NCBI RefSeq assembly: GCF_004761875.1
Contig: NZ_SJEY01000001.1
Span: 658,520-722,519, forward strand
Source of the DNA: Roseovarius aestuariivivens
Lineage (GTDB): Bacteria > Pseudomonadota > Alphaproteobacteria > Rhodobacterales > Rhodobacteraceae
Direction of reading: 5' to 3'
Length of the DNA: 64,000 nucleotides
This document shows positions 33,909 through 43,069 of this stretch, piece after piece. The notes under the pieces are model-generated. The model had not been told where the DNA came from. It made no database searches and saw nothing but the letters and a program-made list of their open reading frames with translations. The first letter of the stretch is position 1; each line of letters begins with the position of its first letter. The position numbers were made by a program, and so were the translations under genes.

Positions 33909-35780
33909 ATGACCTGCGAGAGCGCCAAGATTGATTCTTTCCTGACCGCCTTGCCCGAGCCGGCACTTGCCCTCGACACGACCACCGATACCGTCTTGGC
34001 CGCGAACGATGCGGCTTCACGCCTCTTGTTGGGCGCGCCGCATATGAATGCTGGGCGACGTTTTTCGTTCTTCCTCGGTGCATCGCTCCCGCGGTTCATC
34101 GTGTTCGTCGAAGAGGTCTTGTATCGCGGTGAAAGCTGGACCCGGGATGTGCCCATGCGGTCTGCGGACGGGCGCGACCTGCGCTGTGAGATCCGTGCGC
34201 GTGGTCTAAAAGCGCCCGAGGGATCGTTGCTTTTGCTGCTGACAGATCTGGATGCCTTCGAACACAGAACGGCGATTGCGGAGAACGCTGAGATGCATCG
34301 CAGCGGTCTTACGGAATGGAAGCGCGCCGAACGTTTCTTTGCCGAATTGGAACGTCAGAACCAGCTGATCCTGAACGCGGCGGGCGAGGGCATCTATGGG
34401 GTCAACGCCGAAGGCAAGACGACCTTCGTTAACCGCGCCGCGCGCGAGATGCTGGGATGGACTGCCGAAGACCTGCTTGGCCGCAACATCCACTCGATCA
34501 TCCACCACCATCACCTGAACGGCGATGTTTACCCGGCACATGATTGTAAGATCTACGAGTCCTTTCGCTTCGAAAAGATCAACCGCGTCGAAGATGAGGT
34601 GTTCTGGCGCAAGGATGGCAAGCCTATCCAGGTCGAGTACGTCTCGACGCCGATCTACGATCAGCAGGTTCTGGTTGGTGCGGTCGTCATCTTTCGAGAT
34701 ATCACCCGTCGCAAGGAAAGCGAACGAAAGTTGCAGGAGGCGCTGCAAGAGGTGGAGTCCCTGCGCGACAAGCTGGAAGAAGAGAACGCCTACCTTCAGG
34801 AAGCGATCACCTCTGAACGGGCGCATCACGACATTGTCGGCGCGTCGGCGGCGATCAAGCAGATCCGCGCGCGCATCGATCTGGTCGCGCCCACCGATGC
34901 GAATGTTCTGATCACCGGAGAAACCGGCACGGGCAAGGCTCTTGTCGCGAGTGCGATCCACAAGGCTAGCACGCGCGCACTGCGGGCCATGATCCATTTC
35001 AAGTGCGGCAGCGTTTCAGCCGATGAGGTCGAGGCCGAGCTTTTCGGTCAAGTCCGTGGCGCCTTTCCCGGTGCCGTCAGAGACAAGCCCGGCAAGCTGG
35101 AGCTTGCCCATGGCGGCACGATTTTTCTGGATGACATATCCGAGTTGCCCGTAGAGACCCAGGTTCGGCTTGCACAGACTCTGCAGGACGGATCGGTCAC
35201 GCGTCTTGGCGACACGCGCGCACGGCATCTGGATGTGCGGGTCATCTCCGCCATGACGGGACATTCGGCAAAAATGGTGAAGTCCGGTAAGTTGCGCGAG
35301 GACCTACTGTTCCTACTGAACGTATTTCCAATTGAATGCGTCCCGCTGCGAGATCGGCTTGGGGACATCCCGTCGCTCAGCACGCATCTGCTTGAAATAT
35401 CCTGCCGGCGCCTGAACTTGCCGATGCCCAAGCTGACGGAGAGGGCCGTGGCGCAGTTGATGGATTATCACTGGCCCGGGAACGTCCGCGAGCTGCGTAA
35501 CGTGATCGAACGGGCCGCCATCGTGTCGGGCGGCGGCAAGCTGGTGGTCGAATTGGGGTCCGAGAGATCAGGCCCGAGCCGGAACGACGAGCTGATACGG
35601 ACCGAGGCCGAGATGCAGCAGATGATCAGGCACAATATCCTTGCCTGCCTGAGGGAAGCCGGCGGCAAGGTCGCGGGCCCGGGGGGCGCGGCGGAACTTT
35701 TGGGGATTCAGCCCACAACGCTTTATTCAAGGCTGAACCGGTTCCGGATCGCGGCGGATGAGTGGAAAGACACGGTCTGA
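33909..35780 (+). CDS. PAS-AAA+-Fis transcriptional regulator (NtrC family, degenerate sigma-54 motifs)
   Basis: Likely regulator of the divergent cyanate operon. A weak PAS-like N-terminus (1-115) is followed by a second PAS domain (145-268) with a HHHH run at 199-202, a coiled coil (270-302), and an AAA+ domain (305-535). The Walker A is GETGTGKA (337-344), Walker B IFLDDI (405-410). The sigma-54 contact loop reads GAFPGA (384-389) instead of GAFTGA, and the second Arg of the REDLYYRLN motif is Leu (REDLLFLLN). A Fis-type HTH closes the protein (about 585-615). The start is odd: AGGAGG sits only 1 nt before the ATG. It may regulate without sigma-54. Confidence 0.9.
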   Translation: MTCESAKIDSFLTALPEPALALDTTTDTVLAANDAASRLLLGAPHMNAGRRFSFFLGASLPRFIVFVEEVLYRGESWTRDVPMRSADGRDLRCEIRARGLKAPEGSLLLLLTDLDAFEHRTAIAENAEMHRSGLTEWKRAERFFAELERQNQLILNAAGEGIYGVNAEGKTTFVNRAAREMLGWTAEDLLGRNIHSIIHHHHLNGDVYPAHDCKIYESFRFEKINRVEDEVFWRKDGKPIQVEYVSTPIYDQQVLVGAVVIFRDITRRKESERKLQEALQEVESLRDKLEEENAYLQEAITSERAHHDIVGASAAIKQIRARIDLVAPTDANVLITGETGTGKALVASAIHKASTRALRAMIHFKCGSVSADEVEAELFGQVRGAFPGAVRDKPGKLELAHGGTIFLDDISELPVETQVRLAQTLQDGSVTRLGDTRARHLDVRVISAMTGHSAKMVKSGKLREDLLFLLNVFPIECVPLRDRLGDIPSLSTHLLEISCRRLNLPMPKLTERAVAQLMDYHWPGNVRELRNVIERAAIVSGGGKLVVELGSERSGPSRNDELIRTEAEMQQMIRHNILACLREAGGKVAGPGGAAELLGIQPTTLYSRLNRFRIAADEWKDTV

Positions 35781-35952
35781 AGGCCGCTCGGCCACGACCG
35801 TCGCGCGCAATGCCCAGTTTTGCCTGAGTACGGCATAGCGATTTAACTGAGGAAGGGGCGCTTTTTCCGTCTACAAGCCGGTGCAATATTCCATTGACAC
35901 AGGTTTCTTCGACCGGCCACCCTTGTCGAGTATATCCTTGATGGAGTGAGGG

Positions 35953-37818
35953 ATGAGTTTTTCAACCAAAACAATATATTTAGGTGTCATTACAAGCCTT
36001 TTGCCGATCATGGCCCAAGCCGACTGTGTTGAACTGGACGCAGCCGGTTCTGCCGTTTTGTGCACCGGGGCCGATCCAGACGGCTACGTTTCCGTCTTCC
36101 CCGGGGTGAACGTCCAGGTCTTCGGTCAGGTCTTCAGTCCCGCTGACGCGCTGGCTCTTTTCGGACCTGGTCCCACAGTGACGAATATGGGAAGCATCCA
36201 AGGCACCGATGACGGAATTTTCGCCCCGACGAATCTGAGCCTTACGAACGTGGGAACCGTATTTGCAGGTGCCGGGGCCGCGGTCGCCACCACTTCGGGC
36301 GCAGAAATTGACAACTTCGGCACCCTTACCGGGGCCGCCGGTGAGGCAATCACGTCGCTGTTGGATCTAAATCTTTCCAACCTGGCCGGTAAAATAGAGT
36401 CGATTGCAGGCGCTGAAACAATTTCGGCTGGCACCAATGCCTTGATTGTAAACAGCGCGGGCGGACAGATAACCAGCAACATCGGGACCGCCGTTCATGC
36501 GTCTTTTCACTTAGATTTGCAGAACAGGGCAACTTCAAACATTACCAGCAAGACCGGTACGGCCGTCGAGGCCGGGTCCTTCGCTGCGATGACGAACTCC
36601 GGAACGATCGACGGCTTCTTAGGCGGCGTGTCTCTGGGGATGTCTTCAAACCTGACCAACCAGTTGCTGGGAAGGATCAAGAGCTCATTAGGTCCAACAA
36701 TTGAGGGATCCGGCCGAGTTACGATTACCAACCGCGCCGGAGCCACGATCGAAAACGAGCGAATTGGCCCAGCAATCTTGCTGAGACAGGCCGACGGCAG
36801 CCTGGTGACGAACGGCGGCACGATCGAGGCAAACGACGGTCCGGTTCTCGACCTCGGTGCCAGCGGCAGCCTCCGCTTCGAAAACGAGTTCTCCGGGGAG
36901 GTCGTCAACCGGCTGGGCGATGGTGTTCTTGTCCGTGCCGGTCAATTCGACCTTCGCAATGCCGGCCTGATCCGCACGGAAGGGGATGCCGTTCGGCAAA
37001 CCGGCGGAATGCTGGACATGACGAACGAGACGAACGGGAGGATCATCAGCGATGCGGCAACGGCTATCGTTGCTGAAGATACTCTTATCACCAATCGAAA
37101 AACCGCCGTGATCGAGGGCGAGCAGACCGCTATTCGTCTCTCCGGCGGAACCATCAATAACGAGGGGCATATCGAAGCGCGTGACGTCGGACGCACCGGC
37201 ACCGCTATTGTCGTCGAGCGGTCGGCAGATGACGTTACGGTGAACAACCGCGGCGAAATCGCCGGTACTACGGGTATTCGGTTCGATGCGCGGCATGCCG
37301 GAGACCGACGCATCCATAACGCAGGCCGGATCTTGGCTGGCACGGGACCGGCCATCGATTTCGCTTCGGGTCTGGGCCACAGCATTCTGCTTCTGGAAGA
37401 CGAAAGTGAGATATCCGGAAATGTGATCTTTGGCGGGTCCGACGACGAACTTCGTATTTTCGACATTTCCTCTCGCAAATTGATCGATGGCTTTTTCGAC
37501 GGCGGGGCGGGATATGATCGCCTTATCTTCTCAGGTACCTACGAGGCGGCAGATTTCCTCTCTTTCGCGTTTTTCGACCAGTTCACGGTCGGTATCGACT
37601 TCCGAACCGAACGGGGCGATGTCCTTTTCGGGACGTTCCGGAATTTCGAGCTGTTCGAGTTTGGCGGCGTTGAGAAATCTTTTGCGGAGTTGCGCGCGAT
37701 GAACGTTGCGCCCGTGCCGCTGCCAGCCGCGCTGCCCATGCTGCTCGCGGGATTGGCGCTTCTCAGACTCCTTGCAGGTCGTCGCAGCCGACAAGCCCAC
37801 AACGCGGCTTTTAGATAA
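35953..37818 (+). CDS. Beta-helix adhesin-like exported protein with VPLPA-CTERM tail
   Basis: A 621-residue exported protein. A signal peptide ends near AQA|D. Residues about 60-500 are a long array of short beta-helix rungs with recurring N-x-G-x-I and GTA patterns (VTNMGSIQGTDDGIF, IDNFGTLTGAAGEAI, MTNSGTIDGFLGG), as in autotransporter and two-partner-secretion passengers. The C-terminus is not a beta-barrel but a sorting tail: APVPLPAALPMLLAGLALL then GRRSRQ. The next gene encodes a TpsB-type translocator, so this may be a surface or secreted adhesin with a second anchoring route. Confidence 0.8.
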   Translation: MSFSTKTIYLGVITSLLPIMAQADCVELDAAGSAVLCTGADPDGYVSVFPGVNVQVFGQVFSPADALALFGPGPTVTNMGSIQGTDDGIFAPTNLSLTNVGTVFAGAGAAVATTSGAEIDNFGTLTGAAGEAITSLLDLNLSNLAGKIESIAGAETISAGTNALIVNSAGGQITSNIGTAVHASFHLDLQNRATSNITSKTGTAVEAGSFAAMTNSGTIDGFLGGVSLGMSSNLTNQLLGRIKSSLGPTIEGSGRVTITNRAGATIENERIGPAILLRQADGSLVTNGGTIEANDGPVLDLGASGSLRFENEFSGEVVNRLGDGVLVRAGQFDLRNAGLIRTEGDAVRQTGGMLDMTNETNGRIISDAATAIVAEDTLITNRKTAVIEGEQTAIRLSGGTINNEGHIEARDVGRTGTAIVVERSADDVTVNNRGEIAGTTGIRFDARHAGDRRIHNAGRILAGTGPAIDFASGLGHSILLLEDESEISGNVIFGGSDDELRIFDISSRKLIDGFFDGGAGYDRLIFSGTYEAADFLSFAFFDQFTVGIDFRTERGDVLFGTFRNFELFEFGGVEKSFAELRAMNVAPVPLPAALPMLLAGLALLRLLAGRRSRQAHNAAFR

Positions 37819-38230
37819 CCTCGGTTAATGGGTAGATGTCTTGGACAAGGGCTGCGGTTGTCAGGCCCTTTATGGCATTTTCTTGAGAATGTTCACACGA
37901 GACACGTTGCAATCTGTGAGTGACCGGTCAGTTTGCCACCATGGCTTGAAGTTATTGGACTGAAGGCTCCGTCGTCGCTTCTCATAGCGTGAACATCATA
38001 TCCGCGTGTCAGGCATATTTGTGTCGATCCAGAGAAAGCGACCTACGTAGTTACAACTCCATTCCTGTAGGTCATTTCACAATCACGCCATGGCAGCGTT
38101 TTTCGTAGAAGAGCGAAGACGCAGCACAAGTCGAAATGGCCATGCAATGCTGCAACACTTGGCCCGGAAATCGTCAAAGTTGCGTTTAAGTCGATCAACC
38201 GAGGCCCGGAGATGCGTATTTCAATGAGCT
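37819..38230. promoter_or_regulatory. 412-bp gap upstream of the TpsB-like gene
   Basis: No gene seen. A weak hairpin AAGGGC/GCCCTT at 37847-37870 may end the upstream message. A perfect 7-bp inverted repeat, GACCTAC at 38040-38046 and GTAGGTC at 38067-38073, may be an operator for the downstream genes. Confidence 0.35.
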
Positions 38231-39823
38231 ATGACACCAAATCGTCTAGGCATCCCGCCAAGAGTTAACAATCGACCGGCAAGAGCGTTGGACCCCATTC
38301 TTCACTATCTGAAAAGATGTTCTGCGGCCCTGGCTTTCGCAGCAGCGTCGGCGTGCCCACCTTCCGCATTCGCGGATGAAACGCATGTGGCTTACCACTT
38401 GCTTGGCGTCACAGAGTTCGAGCCGACCGAACTTCTGACCTATGCCACGACACTGACCCACCAACGGTATGGTGTCGTGACGCCAGAGCATCTGGCAGAA
38501 ATGATCGAGGTCATCTATCTCGAAGACGGCTATTTCCTGGCCGAGGTTTTTCTCACCGGTGACGGCACAACGCTGATTGTCGATGAAGGGGAGATCGGCG
38601 AGATCTCGATCGAGGGCGTTGACGAGGATCATTTTAAGCTGATCAGTGCCTACACCCGACCGCTTTTGGCCAAGAGGGGCGTCACGCAGCCCGAGTTTGA
38701 ACGCGCGATCATGCTGGTGGAAGACATCGGATCCGTTTCCGCCAATGCCGAGATCGATTACCCTGAGGGTTCGCCACAGGCGAGATTGCGCGTCATAGGA
38801 CGGAAAGAGGACACGTCCTATGGATCCTTGACGCTTGATCACCCGGCGCGTCGCCTCGGTGACGCGGCGACCCTGACCTTTTCCCAGACCATACTGGATC
38901 TCGCAACGGCGGGAGATCTTTTTCGGATCGAAGCCTCTGCGACAAGCGATTTCGCAGGGGATGACAGCGCTTGGGGTGCTGTGACCTATCGCAGGCCACT
39001 GGGCGGGTCGGGACTTTACGGCGAAGGCTATCTGGGGACCGTCACCGCGCGTCGCGACACGTCAGGCCTGTTGCAGCAGACCGATATCGAGGGACAAACC
39101 GCGATCCTTGCTCTGGGCTACCCGGTCTTGCGGGATGTCGAAACCTACGGGTACACGCTTTTCGAACTACGCCATGCGGGCACGGACGTCGACGTTGCAG
39201 GGCGCGCCTTCGACAGTGCGGTGTCTACCGCGTCCGCGTCGTGGATTTTCGGGCGCACATTGCCGGGCGGCGGTGCTTACGAGTATGCGATTGATATGTC
39301 CGTGGGACAGCAGACGGAGAAACCCGCCGGTATAGACAACGGAAATGAGGGTTTCGCCTTTCTGCGCTTTGGCGCGGGATATGAACATCCCATCGGCCTC
39401 TTCGGCCCGAACAGCACGATCCGCGCGGAATTCTGGGGGCAGTATTCCAACAGCCGCCTGCCGTCGATCGAGGAGTTCTATCTTGGCGGCCGGGACGCCG
39501 AACGCGGATACCTCTTCGCCGAAGCGACCGGCGATAGCGGATATTCAGCGATGATTGAGGTAAGCCGGGACATCTTTCCCGCCTCTGACGCGATTGAGCG
39601 CGTCCGGCCCTTTGCGTTCTTCGATTTCGGATTTGTCAAAAACAACCGGCCCGGCGTCGGCGAGCTCGATGACAAGCACCTTGCCTCGGTCGGGCTTGGT
39701 CTGGATCTGGAGTTTCCCGAGGGCCTCCTCGCGCACAGCTATGTTGGCGTGCCGCTCAACGATGGCCCAAGCACGGACGCCGGCGATGCCGCGTTCTATC
39801 TAGGTATAACGAAAAGCTGGTAG
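38231..39823 (+). CDS. TpsB/ShlB-FhaC-type outer-membrane translocator
   Basis: Omp85-superfamily transporter of two-partner (type Vb) secretion. After a signal peptide (AAASACPPSAFA|D), residues about 55-205 hold POTRA-like domains (LLGVTEFEPTELL, GYFLAEVFL, LIVDEGEIGEISIEG). The rest is a 16-strand-type barrel with GYLGTVTARRDTS and the L6-type motif GGRDAERGYLF (normally VRGY/GxRGY). It ends in TKSW, an aromatic terminus expected of a barrel protein. It lies between the beta-helix protein and a Pro-rich repeat protein and starts the latter's operon (6-nt gap). Confidence 0.88.
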   Translation: MTPNRLGIPPRVNNRPARALDPILHYLKRCSAALAFAAASACPPSAFADETHVAYHLLGVTEFEPTELLTYATTLTHQRYGVVTPEHLAEMIEVIYLEDGYFLAEVFLTGDGTTLIVDEGEIGEISIEGVDEDHFKLISAYTRPLLAKRGVTQPEFERAIMLVEDIGSVSANAEIDYPEGSPQARLRVIGRKEDTSYGSLTLDHPARRLGDAATLTFSQTILDLATAGDLFRIEASATSDFAGDDSAWGAVTYRRPLGGSGLYGEGYLGTVTARRDTSGLLQQTDIEGQTAILALGYPVLRDVETYGYTLFELRHAGTDVDVAGRAFDSAVSTASASWIFGRTLPGGGAYEYAIDMSVGQQTEKPAGIDNGNEGFAFLRFGAGYEHPIGLFGPNSTIRAEFWGQYSNSRLPSIEEFYLGGRDAERGYLFAEATGDSGYSAMIEVSRDIFPASDAIERVRPFAFFDFGFVKNNRPGVGELDDKHLASVGLGLDLEFPEGLLAHSYVGVPLNDGPSTDAGDAAFYLGITKSW

Positions 39824-39829
39824 CGACTC

Positions 39830-41680
39830 ATGCGACGCATTCTGATTGCCCTTTCCGCAGCTGCATTTATCCCGCCGACTCTCGGCAACGCGACAGGTAA
39901 TCATCTTGGTTGGTGTCAAGGCGTCGGCAACCAGCACGCCGGAGCCAATTGCGGAGCGCCGGCGCCCAGTAATACACCGCCCACTGGCACCGGGCCAGTT
40001 CCGACGTCGAACGAATTACCACCCGGCACGCCGGAGCCGATCAGGATTTCGCCCAATCCGGTGACAACAATCACCGGGACATCGCCGGTCCCGCAGGTCC
40101 AGGGAACACCGGGACCAACAATCACGGGCTCTCAACCGCAGGTCATCACGATCACACCGAATGCACCGCAGACCTTCACCGGCACGGGACCGGTGCCGCC
40201 GATTCAGGTGCTGCCAACGCCGTCATTCACCGGGGGTCAGCCACAGACCATCACGATTGTGCCAAATCCGCCGACGGTGATCACAGGAACAACGCCCTCT
40301 ATACCGATTCAAACGCAACCCTCTCCTTCCTTTACAGGTGGACAGCCTCCAACCATCACGATCATTCCGAATGCACCGCAGACCTTCACCGGCACGGGAC
40401 CGGTGCCGCCGATTCAGGTGCTGCCAACGCCGTCATTCACCGGAGGTCAGCCACAGACCATCACGATTGTGCCAAATCCGCCGACGGTGATCACAGGAAC
40501 AACGCCCTCTATACCGATTCAAACGCAACCCTCTCCCTCGTTTACTGGCGGGCAGCCTCCAACCATCACGATTACCCCAAACGCACCGCAGACCTATACA
40601 GGTACATCACCCGTGCCCCAGATTCAGGTTTTGCCAACGCCTTTATTCACCGGCGGTCAGCGACAAGTGGCTCCCAATCCTGTGCCGAACGCCACGCCAC
40701 AGCAGGTGCCGAACCGCGTTCCGCAAGCCACCCCGCAGGCGACACCCCAGGCCACGCCGCAGATCGTCCAGACGCCGAACGCCACGCCGCAGCAGGTGCC
40801 GAACCGCGTGCCGCAGGCCACCCCGCAGGCGACACCCCAGGCCACGCCGCAGATCGTCCAGACGCCGAACGCTACGCCGCAGCAGGTGCCGAACCGCGTG
40901 CCGCAGGCCACCCCGCAGGCGACACCCCAGGCCATACCCGGCACTATTGTCGCGCATGGTATAAATTCGCGGCCCGTGCCCGTACCGGGTCAAATTCCAG
41001 CTGCACGTCCTCAGCCGACAGCGCATTTGGTGCCGATACCGCTGCCGAATATGACGCCTCAGGCTGTCGCAACACCGCAAACCGCGCCGAAACAACGTGT
41101 GGTGGCCGTCCCGACACCGGCCACTGTTTTCATTCCAAGACTTATATCGCACAAAGGTCCGTATCAGCCTCCGGCCTTCGTGCCCCAGGTCACTCCGGGG
41201 CGGATGCCAATGCTGGTTCCGCAAACAGAGCCTCAGAGGCAACCTGTTGCGCGACCCGGTCTCGTGCCTGTGACACCGTCGCAACGGCCCCAAGCAAGGC
41301 CGCAGGGGAACCCGTCCATCGTCCAATTGGCTCGACCCAAGCCGCGCCCCAAAAACGAGGCTTCGATCACGACAACGGTTCAACCCCGGGTCGTTCATCG
41401 TGCTGAGGTCCATAGCCCTGCCCAGGGCGTCGAGCACATCACCCGGAAAACGGGCCGACAGGCGCAGCACGACACACCACGTTTTTCCGGACGAGATGGT
41501 AAAGTCTGGCGATGTGTGGCGAGCGGACATGGCAAGCGTCGCAGCATTGTCGACGGCGAAGTCGAGACAGCGGGAGCCCTGCGTCACGTGGGCGCCGTGG
41601 ACGTGCTCGGCCGTGATCTGCCCGCCTTGCACCCAAGGCGCAACGATTGCCTCATCTCGGTCAAACGCCGAAAAGACTAG
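39830..41680 (+). CDS. Exported Pro/Thr/Gln-rich tandem-repeat protein
   Basis: A 616-residue exported protein with no recognised domain. A signal peptide ends near LGNA. Residues about 60-290 are 70-residue repeats with TGTGPVPPIQVLPTPSFTGG and TITIVPNPPTVITG. Residues 285-370 are 30-residue repeats with NATPQQVPNRVP and QATPQATPQ. A further Pro-rich region runs to about 520. The final 80 residues are basic and non-repetitive with Cys, unlike the rest. It follows the translocator by 6 nt. It could be a stalk or cell-envelope spanning protein of the secretion locus. The DNA repeats are nearly identical, implying recent duplication. Confidence 0.75.
   Translation: MRRILIALSAAAFIPPTLGNATGNHLGWCQGVGNQHAGANCGAPAPSNTPPTGTGPVPTSNELPPGTPEPIRISPNPVTTITGTSPVPQVQGTPGPTITGSQPQVITITPNAPQTFTGTGPVPPIQVLPTPSFTGGQPQTITIVPNPPTVITGTTPSIPIQTQPSPSFTGGQPPTITIIPNAPQTFTGTGPVPPIQVLPTPSFTGGQPQTITIVPNPPTVITGTTPSIPIQTQPSPSFTGGQPPTITITPNAPQTYTGTSPVPQIQVLPTPLFTGGQRQVAPNPVPNATPQQVPNRVPQATPQATPQATPQIVQTPNATPQQVPNRVPQATPQATPQATPQIVQTPNATPQQVPNRVPQATPQATPQAIPGTIVAHGINSRPVPVPGQIPAARPQPTAHLVPIPLPNMTPQAVATPQTAPKQRVVAVPTPATVFIPRLISHKGPYQPPAFVPQVTPGRMPMLVPQTEPQRQPVARPGLVPVTPSQRPQARPQGNPSIVQLARPKPRPKNEASITTTVQPRVVHRAEVHSPAQGVEHITRKTGRQAQHDTPRFSGRDGKVWRCVASGHGKRRSIVDGEVETAGALRHVGAVDVLGRDLPALHPRRNDCLISVKRRKD
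40171..40660 (+). repeat. 210-bp in-frame tandem repeat
   Basis: Units start at 40171, 40381 and 40591 (exactly 210 bp, 70 codons). The first two are almost identical over their whole length; the third is partial and diverged. In-frame periodicity preserves the protein repeat. Confidence 0.9.
40685..40936 (+). repeat. 90-bp in-frame tandem repeat
   Basis: Units begin at CCGAACGCC at 40685, 40775 and 40865 (90 bp, 30 codons each, the third shorter). They differ by only a few bases and carry internal CAGGCGACACCCCAGGCCAC sub-repeats. Confidence 0.9.
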
Positions 41681-41834
41681 GGGGTGATTAAGTTGACAGA
41701 TCGCAATCCGGGAGATTGTCAAAAGCCTTTGAAACTCGCAGTGTCGGGTATTTTGAACTGGCTCGTAAACCTTTGAACCTAGGACCAATACATGACGCCT
41801 GCACTTGATACGCAGGCAACTCGGAAGACCGTCT

Positions 41835-42647
41835 CTAGCCCCCTGTATCTGGGCCAGTGATTTCCGGTTTCTCTAACGGGGATTCAGGAGCTGGCGGCCG
41901 CATGTTGAGCGCCTGATGTGGTCGGGTATGGTTATAGTGTTTCAGCCAGTGGTTGATGACGATCTGCGCCTGCTCGGTCGTCGCAAACCATTCGGTATTC
42001 AGGACCTCTCGGCGCAGCGTTCCGTTGAACCGCTCGTTGTATACATTCTCCCAGGGTGATCCTGGGTAGATGCGCATTGGTTTGACGCCGACCCGCGGAA
42101 GCCAGTCTTGCATCGCCACTGCTGAGAACTCGGGCCCATTGTCTGATCGAATGAAAGAAGGAGCAGCTCGCAGAATGAACAGATCTGTCAGAGCATCGAT
42201 CACATCTGACGAGTTCAGCTTGCGCTTCACCTTGATTGCCAGGCATTCGCGGCTGTGCTCATCTAAAATGTTCAACGTGCGGAATGCTTTCCCGTCATCG
42301 GTCCGGCAATGCACGAAGTCATAGCTCCAGATATGGTTCCGATACTCAGGCCGCAGCCTGACGCATGATCCGTTATTCAACCATAGACGCCCCTTCTTGG
42401 GCTGCTTATGTGGAACCTTCAGCCCCTCTCGCCGCAACAGCCGTTCAACCCGACCATCGCTGACAGACCAGCCTGCAACTCTCAGCAAAGCCGCAATCCG
42501 CCGGTAACCGTAGCGACCAAACTGTCTGGCCAGCTCGATGATGTCGGCAACCAGCTGATCTTCATCTGCACGCCCGTTGAGCACATGCCGTTTGGTCGAA
42601 CGATGTTGCTCCAACACTCGACAGGTTCTGCGCTCAGACACCTTCAA
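41835..42647 (-). CDS. IS3-family transposase OrfB (DDE integrase domain)
   Basis: Catalytic half of the transposase. The rve-type DDE core is intact: Asp in WSYDFVHC, Asp in FIRSDNGPEF, and Glu in SPWENVYNERFNG. An HTH-like FGRYGYRRIAALLR segment lies before it. The frame stays open upstream to the -1 slip site in orfA, so the natural product is an OrfAB fusion; the TTG at 42647 is only the nominal start. The stop lies within the left inverted repeat, as is common in this family. Confidence 0.92.
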   Translation of the reverse strand: MKVSERRTCRVLEQHRSTKRHVLNGRADEDQLVADIIELARQFGRYGYRRIAALLRVAGWSVSDGRVERLLRREGLKVPHKQPKKGRLWLNNGSCVRLRPEYRNHIWSYDFVHCRTDDGKAFRTLNILDEHSRECLAIKVKRKLNSSDVIDALTDLFILRAAPSFIRSDNGPEFSAVAMQDWLPRVGVKPMRIYPGSPWENVYNERFNGTLRREVLNTEWFATTEQAQIVINHWLKHYNHTRPHQALNMRPPAPESPLEKPEITGPDTGG

Positions 42648-43025
42648 GCGGTCGCGGACATGGTCGATACAGGCACGACGACGAGCGGGGCTCAGTAGTT
42701 TCCCTTGGCCGCCTGCTTCAGGATCAGCTTGTCCACTGTCAGATCCGATACAGCGCGTCTCAGCTGCTCATTCTCCTTCTGGAGCCGCTTAGGTTTCTTC
42801 AATTGATCTACGCCCATTCCGCCATACTGCTTGCGCCAGCGATAGTAAGTCTGTTCAACAACGCTGATCTGTCGGATCGCGTCGAGACGTGACATGCCCT
42901 GTACCAACAGCACCTCAACCTGCCGTAACTTCGAGACAATCTCTTCGGGCTTTGGTGCCTGTTTGCCATTCTCGGGCCTCCATTTCCTAAACATAGCGGT
43001 GGACCAGTTCAGTTGGGGAGGCTCA
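41836..43025 (-). mobile_element. IS3-family insertion sequence, apparently intact
   Basis: About 1.19 kb with two overlapping-frame transposase genes and imperfect ends: TAGCCCCCTGTATCTGGG at the left and, read inwards from the right, TGAGCCTCCCCAACTGAA. Ends are approximate. A slippery heptamer G-GGA-AAC (minus strand, 42698-42704) precedes the orfA stop and would give the -1 frameshift that makes the OrfAB transposase. It lies between the repeat-protein gene and a VPLPA-CTERM gene without breaking either. Confidence 0.85.
42692..42994 (-). CDS. IS3-family transposase OrfA
   Basis: A 100-residue DNA-binding subunit. The HTH lies in KPEEIVSKLRQVEVLLVQG to VVEQTYYRWRKQYGGM, followed by a leucine-zipper-like stretch (LKKPKRLQKENEQLRRAV) and DKLILKQAAKGNY at the end. 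The last codons AAG GGA AAC form the frameshift site to orfB. Confidence 0.92.
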   Translation of the reverse strand: MFRKWRPENGKQAPKPEEIVSKLRQVEVLLVQGMSRLDAIRQISVVEQTYYRWRKQYGGMGVDQLKKPKRLQKENEQLRRAVSDLTVDKLILKQAAKGNY

Positions 43026-43069
43026 CATTGCTAGGCAGAAGTTGCCATTTTTCTACGCGATAAAGATTT

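Noticed and set aside
40171..40936. Possible CRISPR-like array because of regular repeats
   Set aside because: Repeats are 210 and 90 bp, contiguous, in frame and without unique spacers; they are coding repeats.
40643..41788. Long minus-strand open frame opposite the Pro-rich repeat gene
   Set aside because: It is an antisense artefact of the GC-rich repeats; the plus-strand frame has a signal peptide and in-frame repeats.
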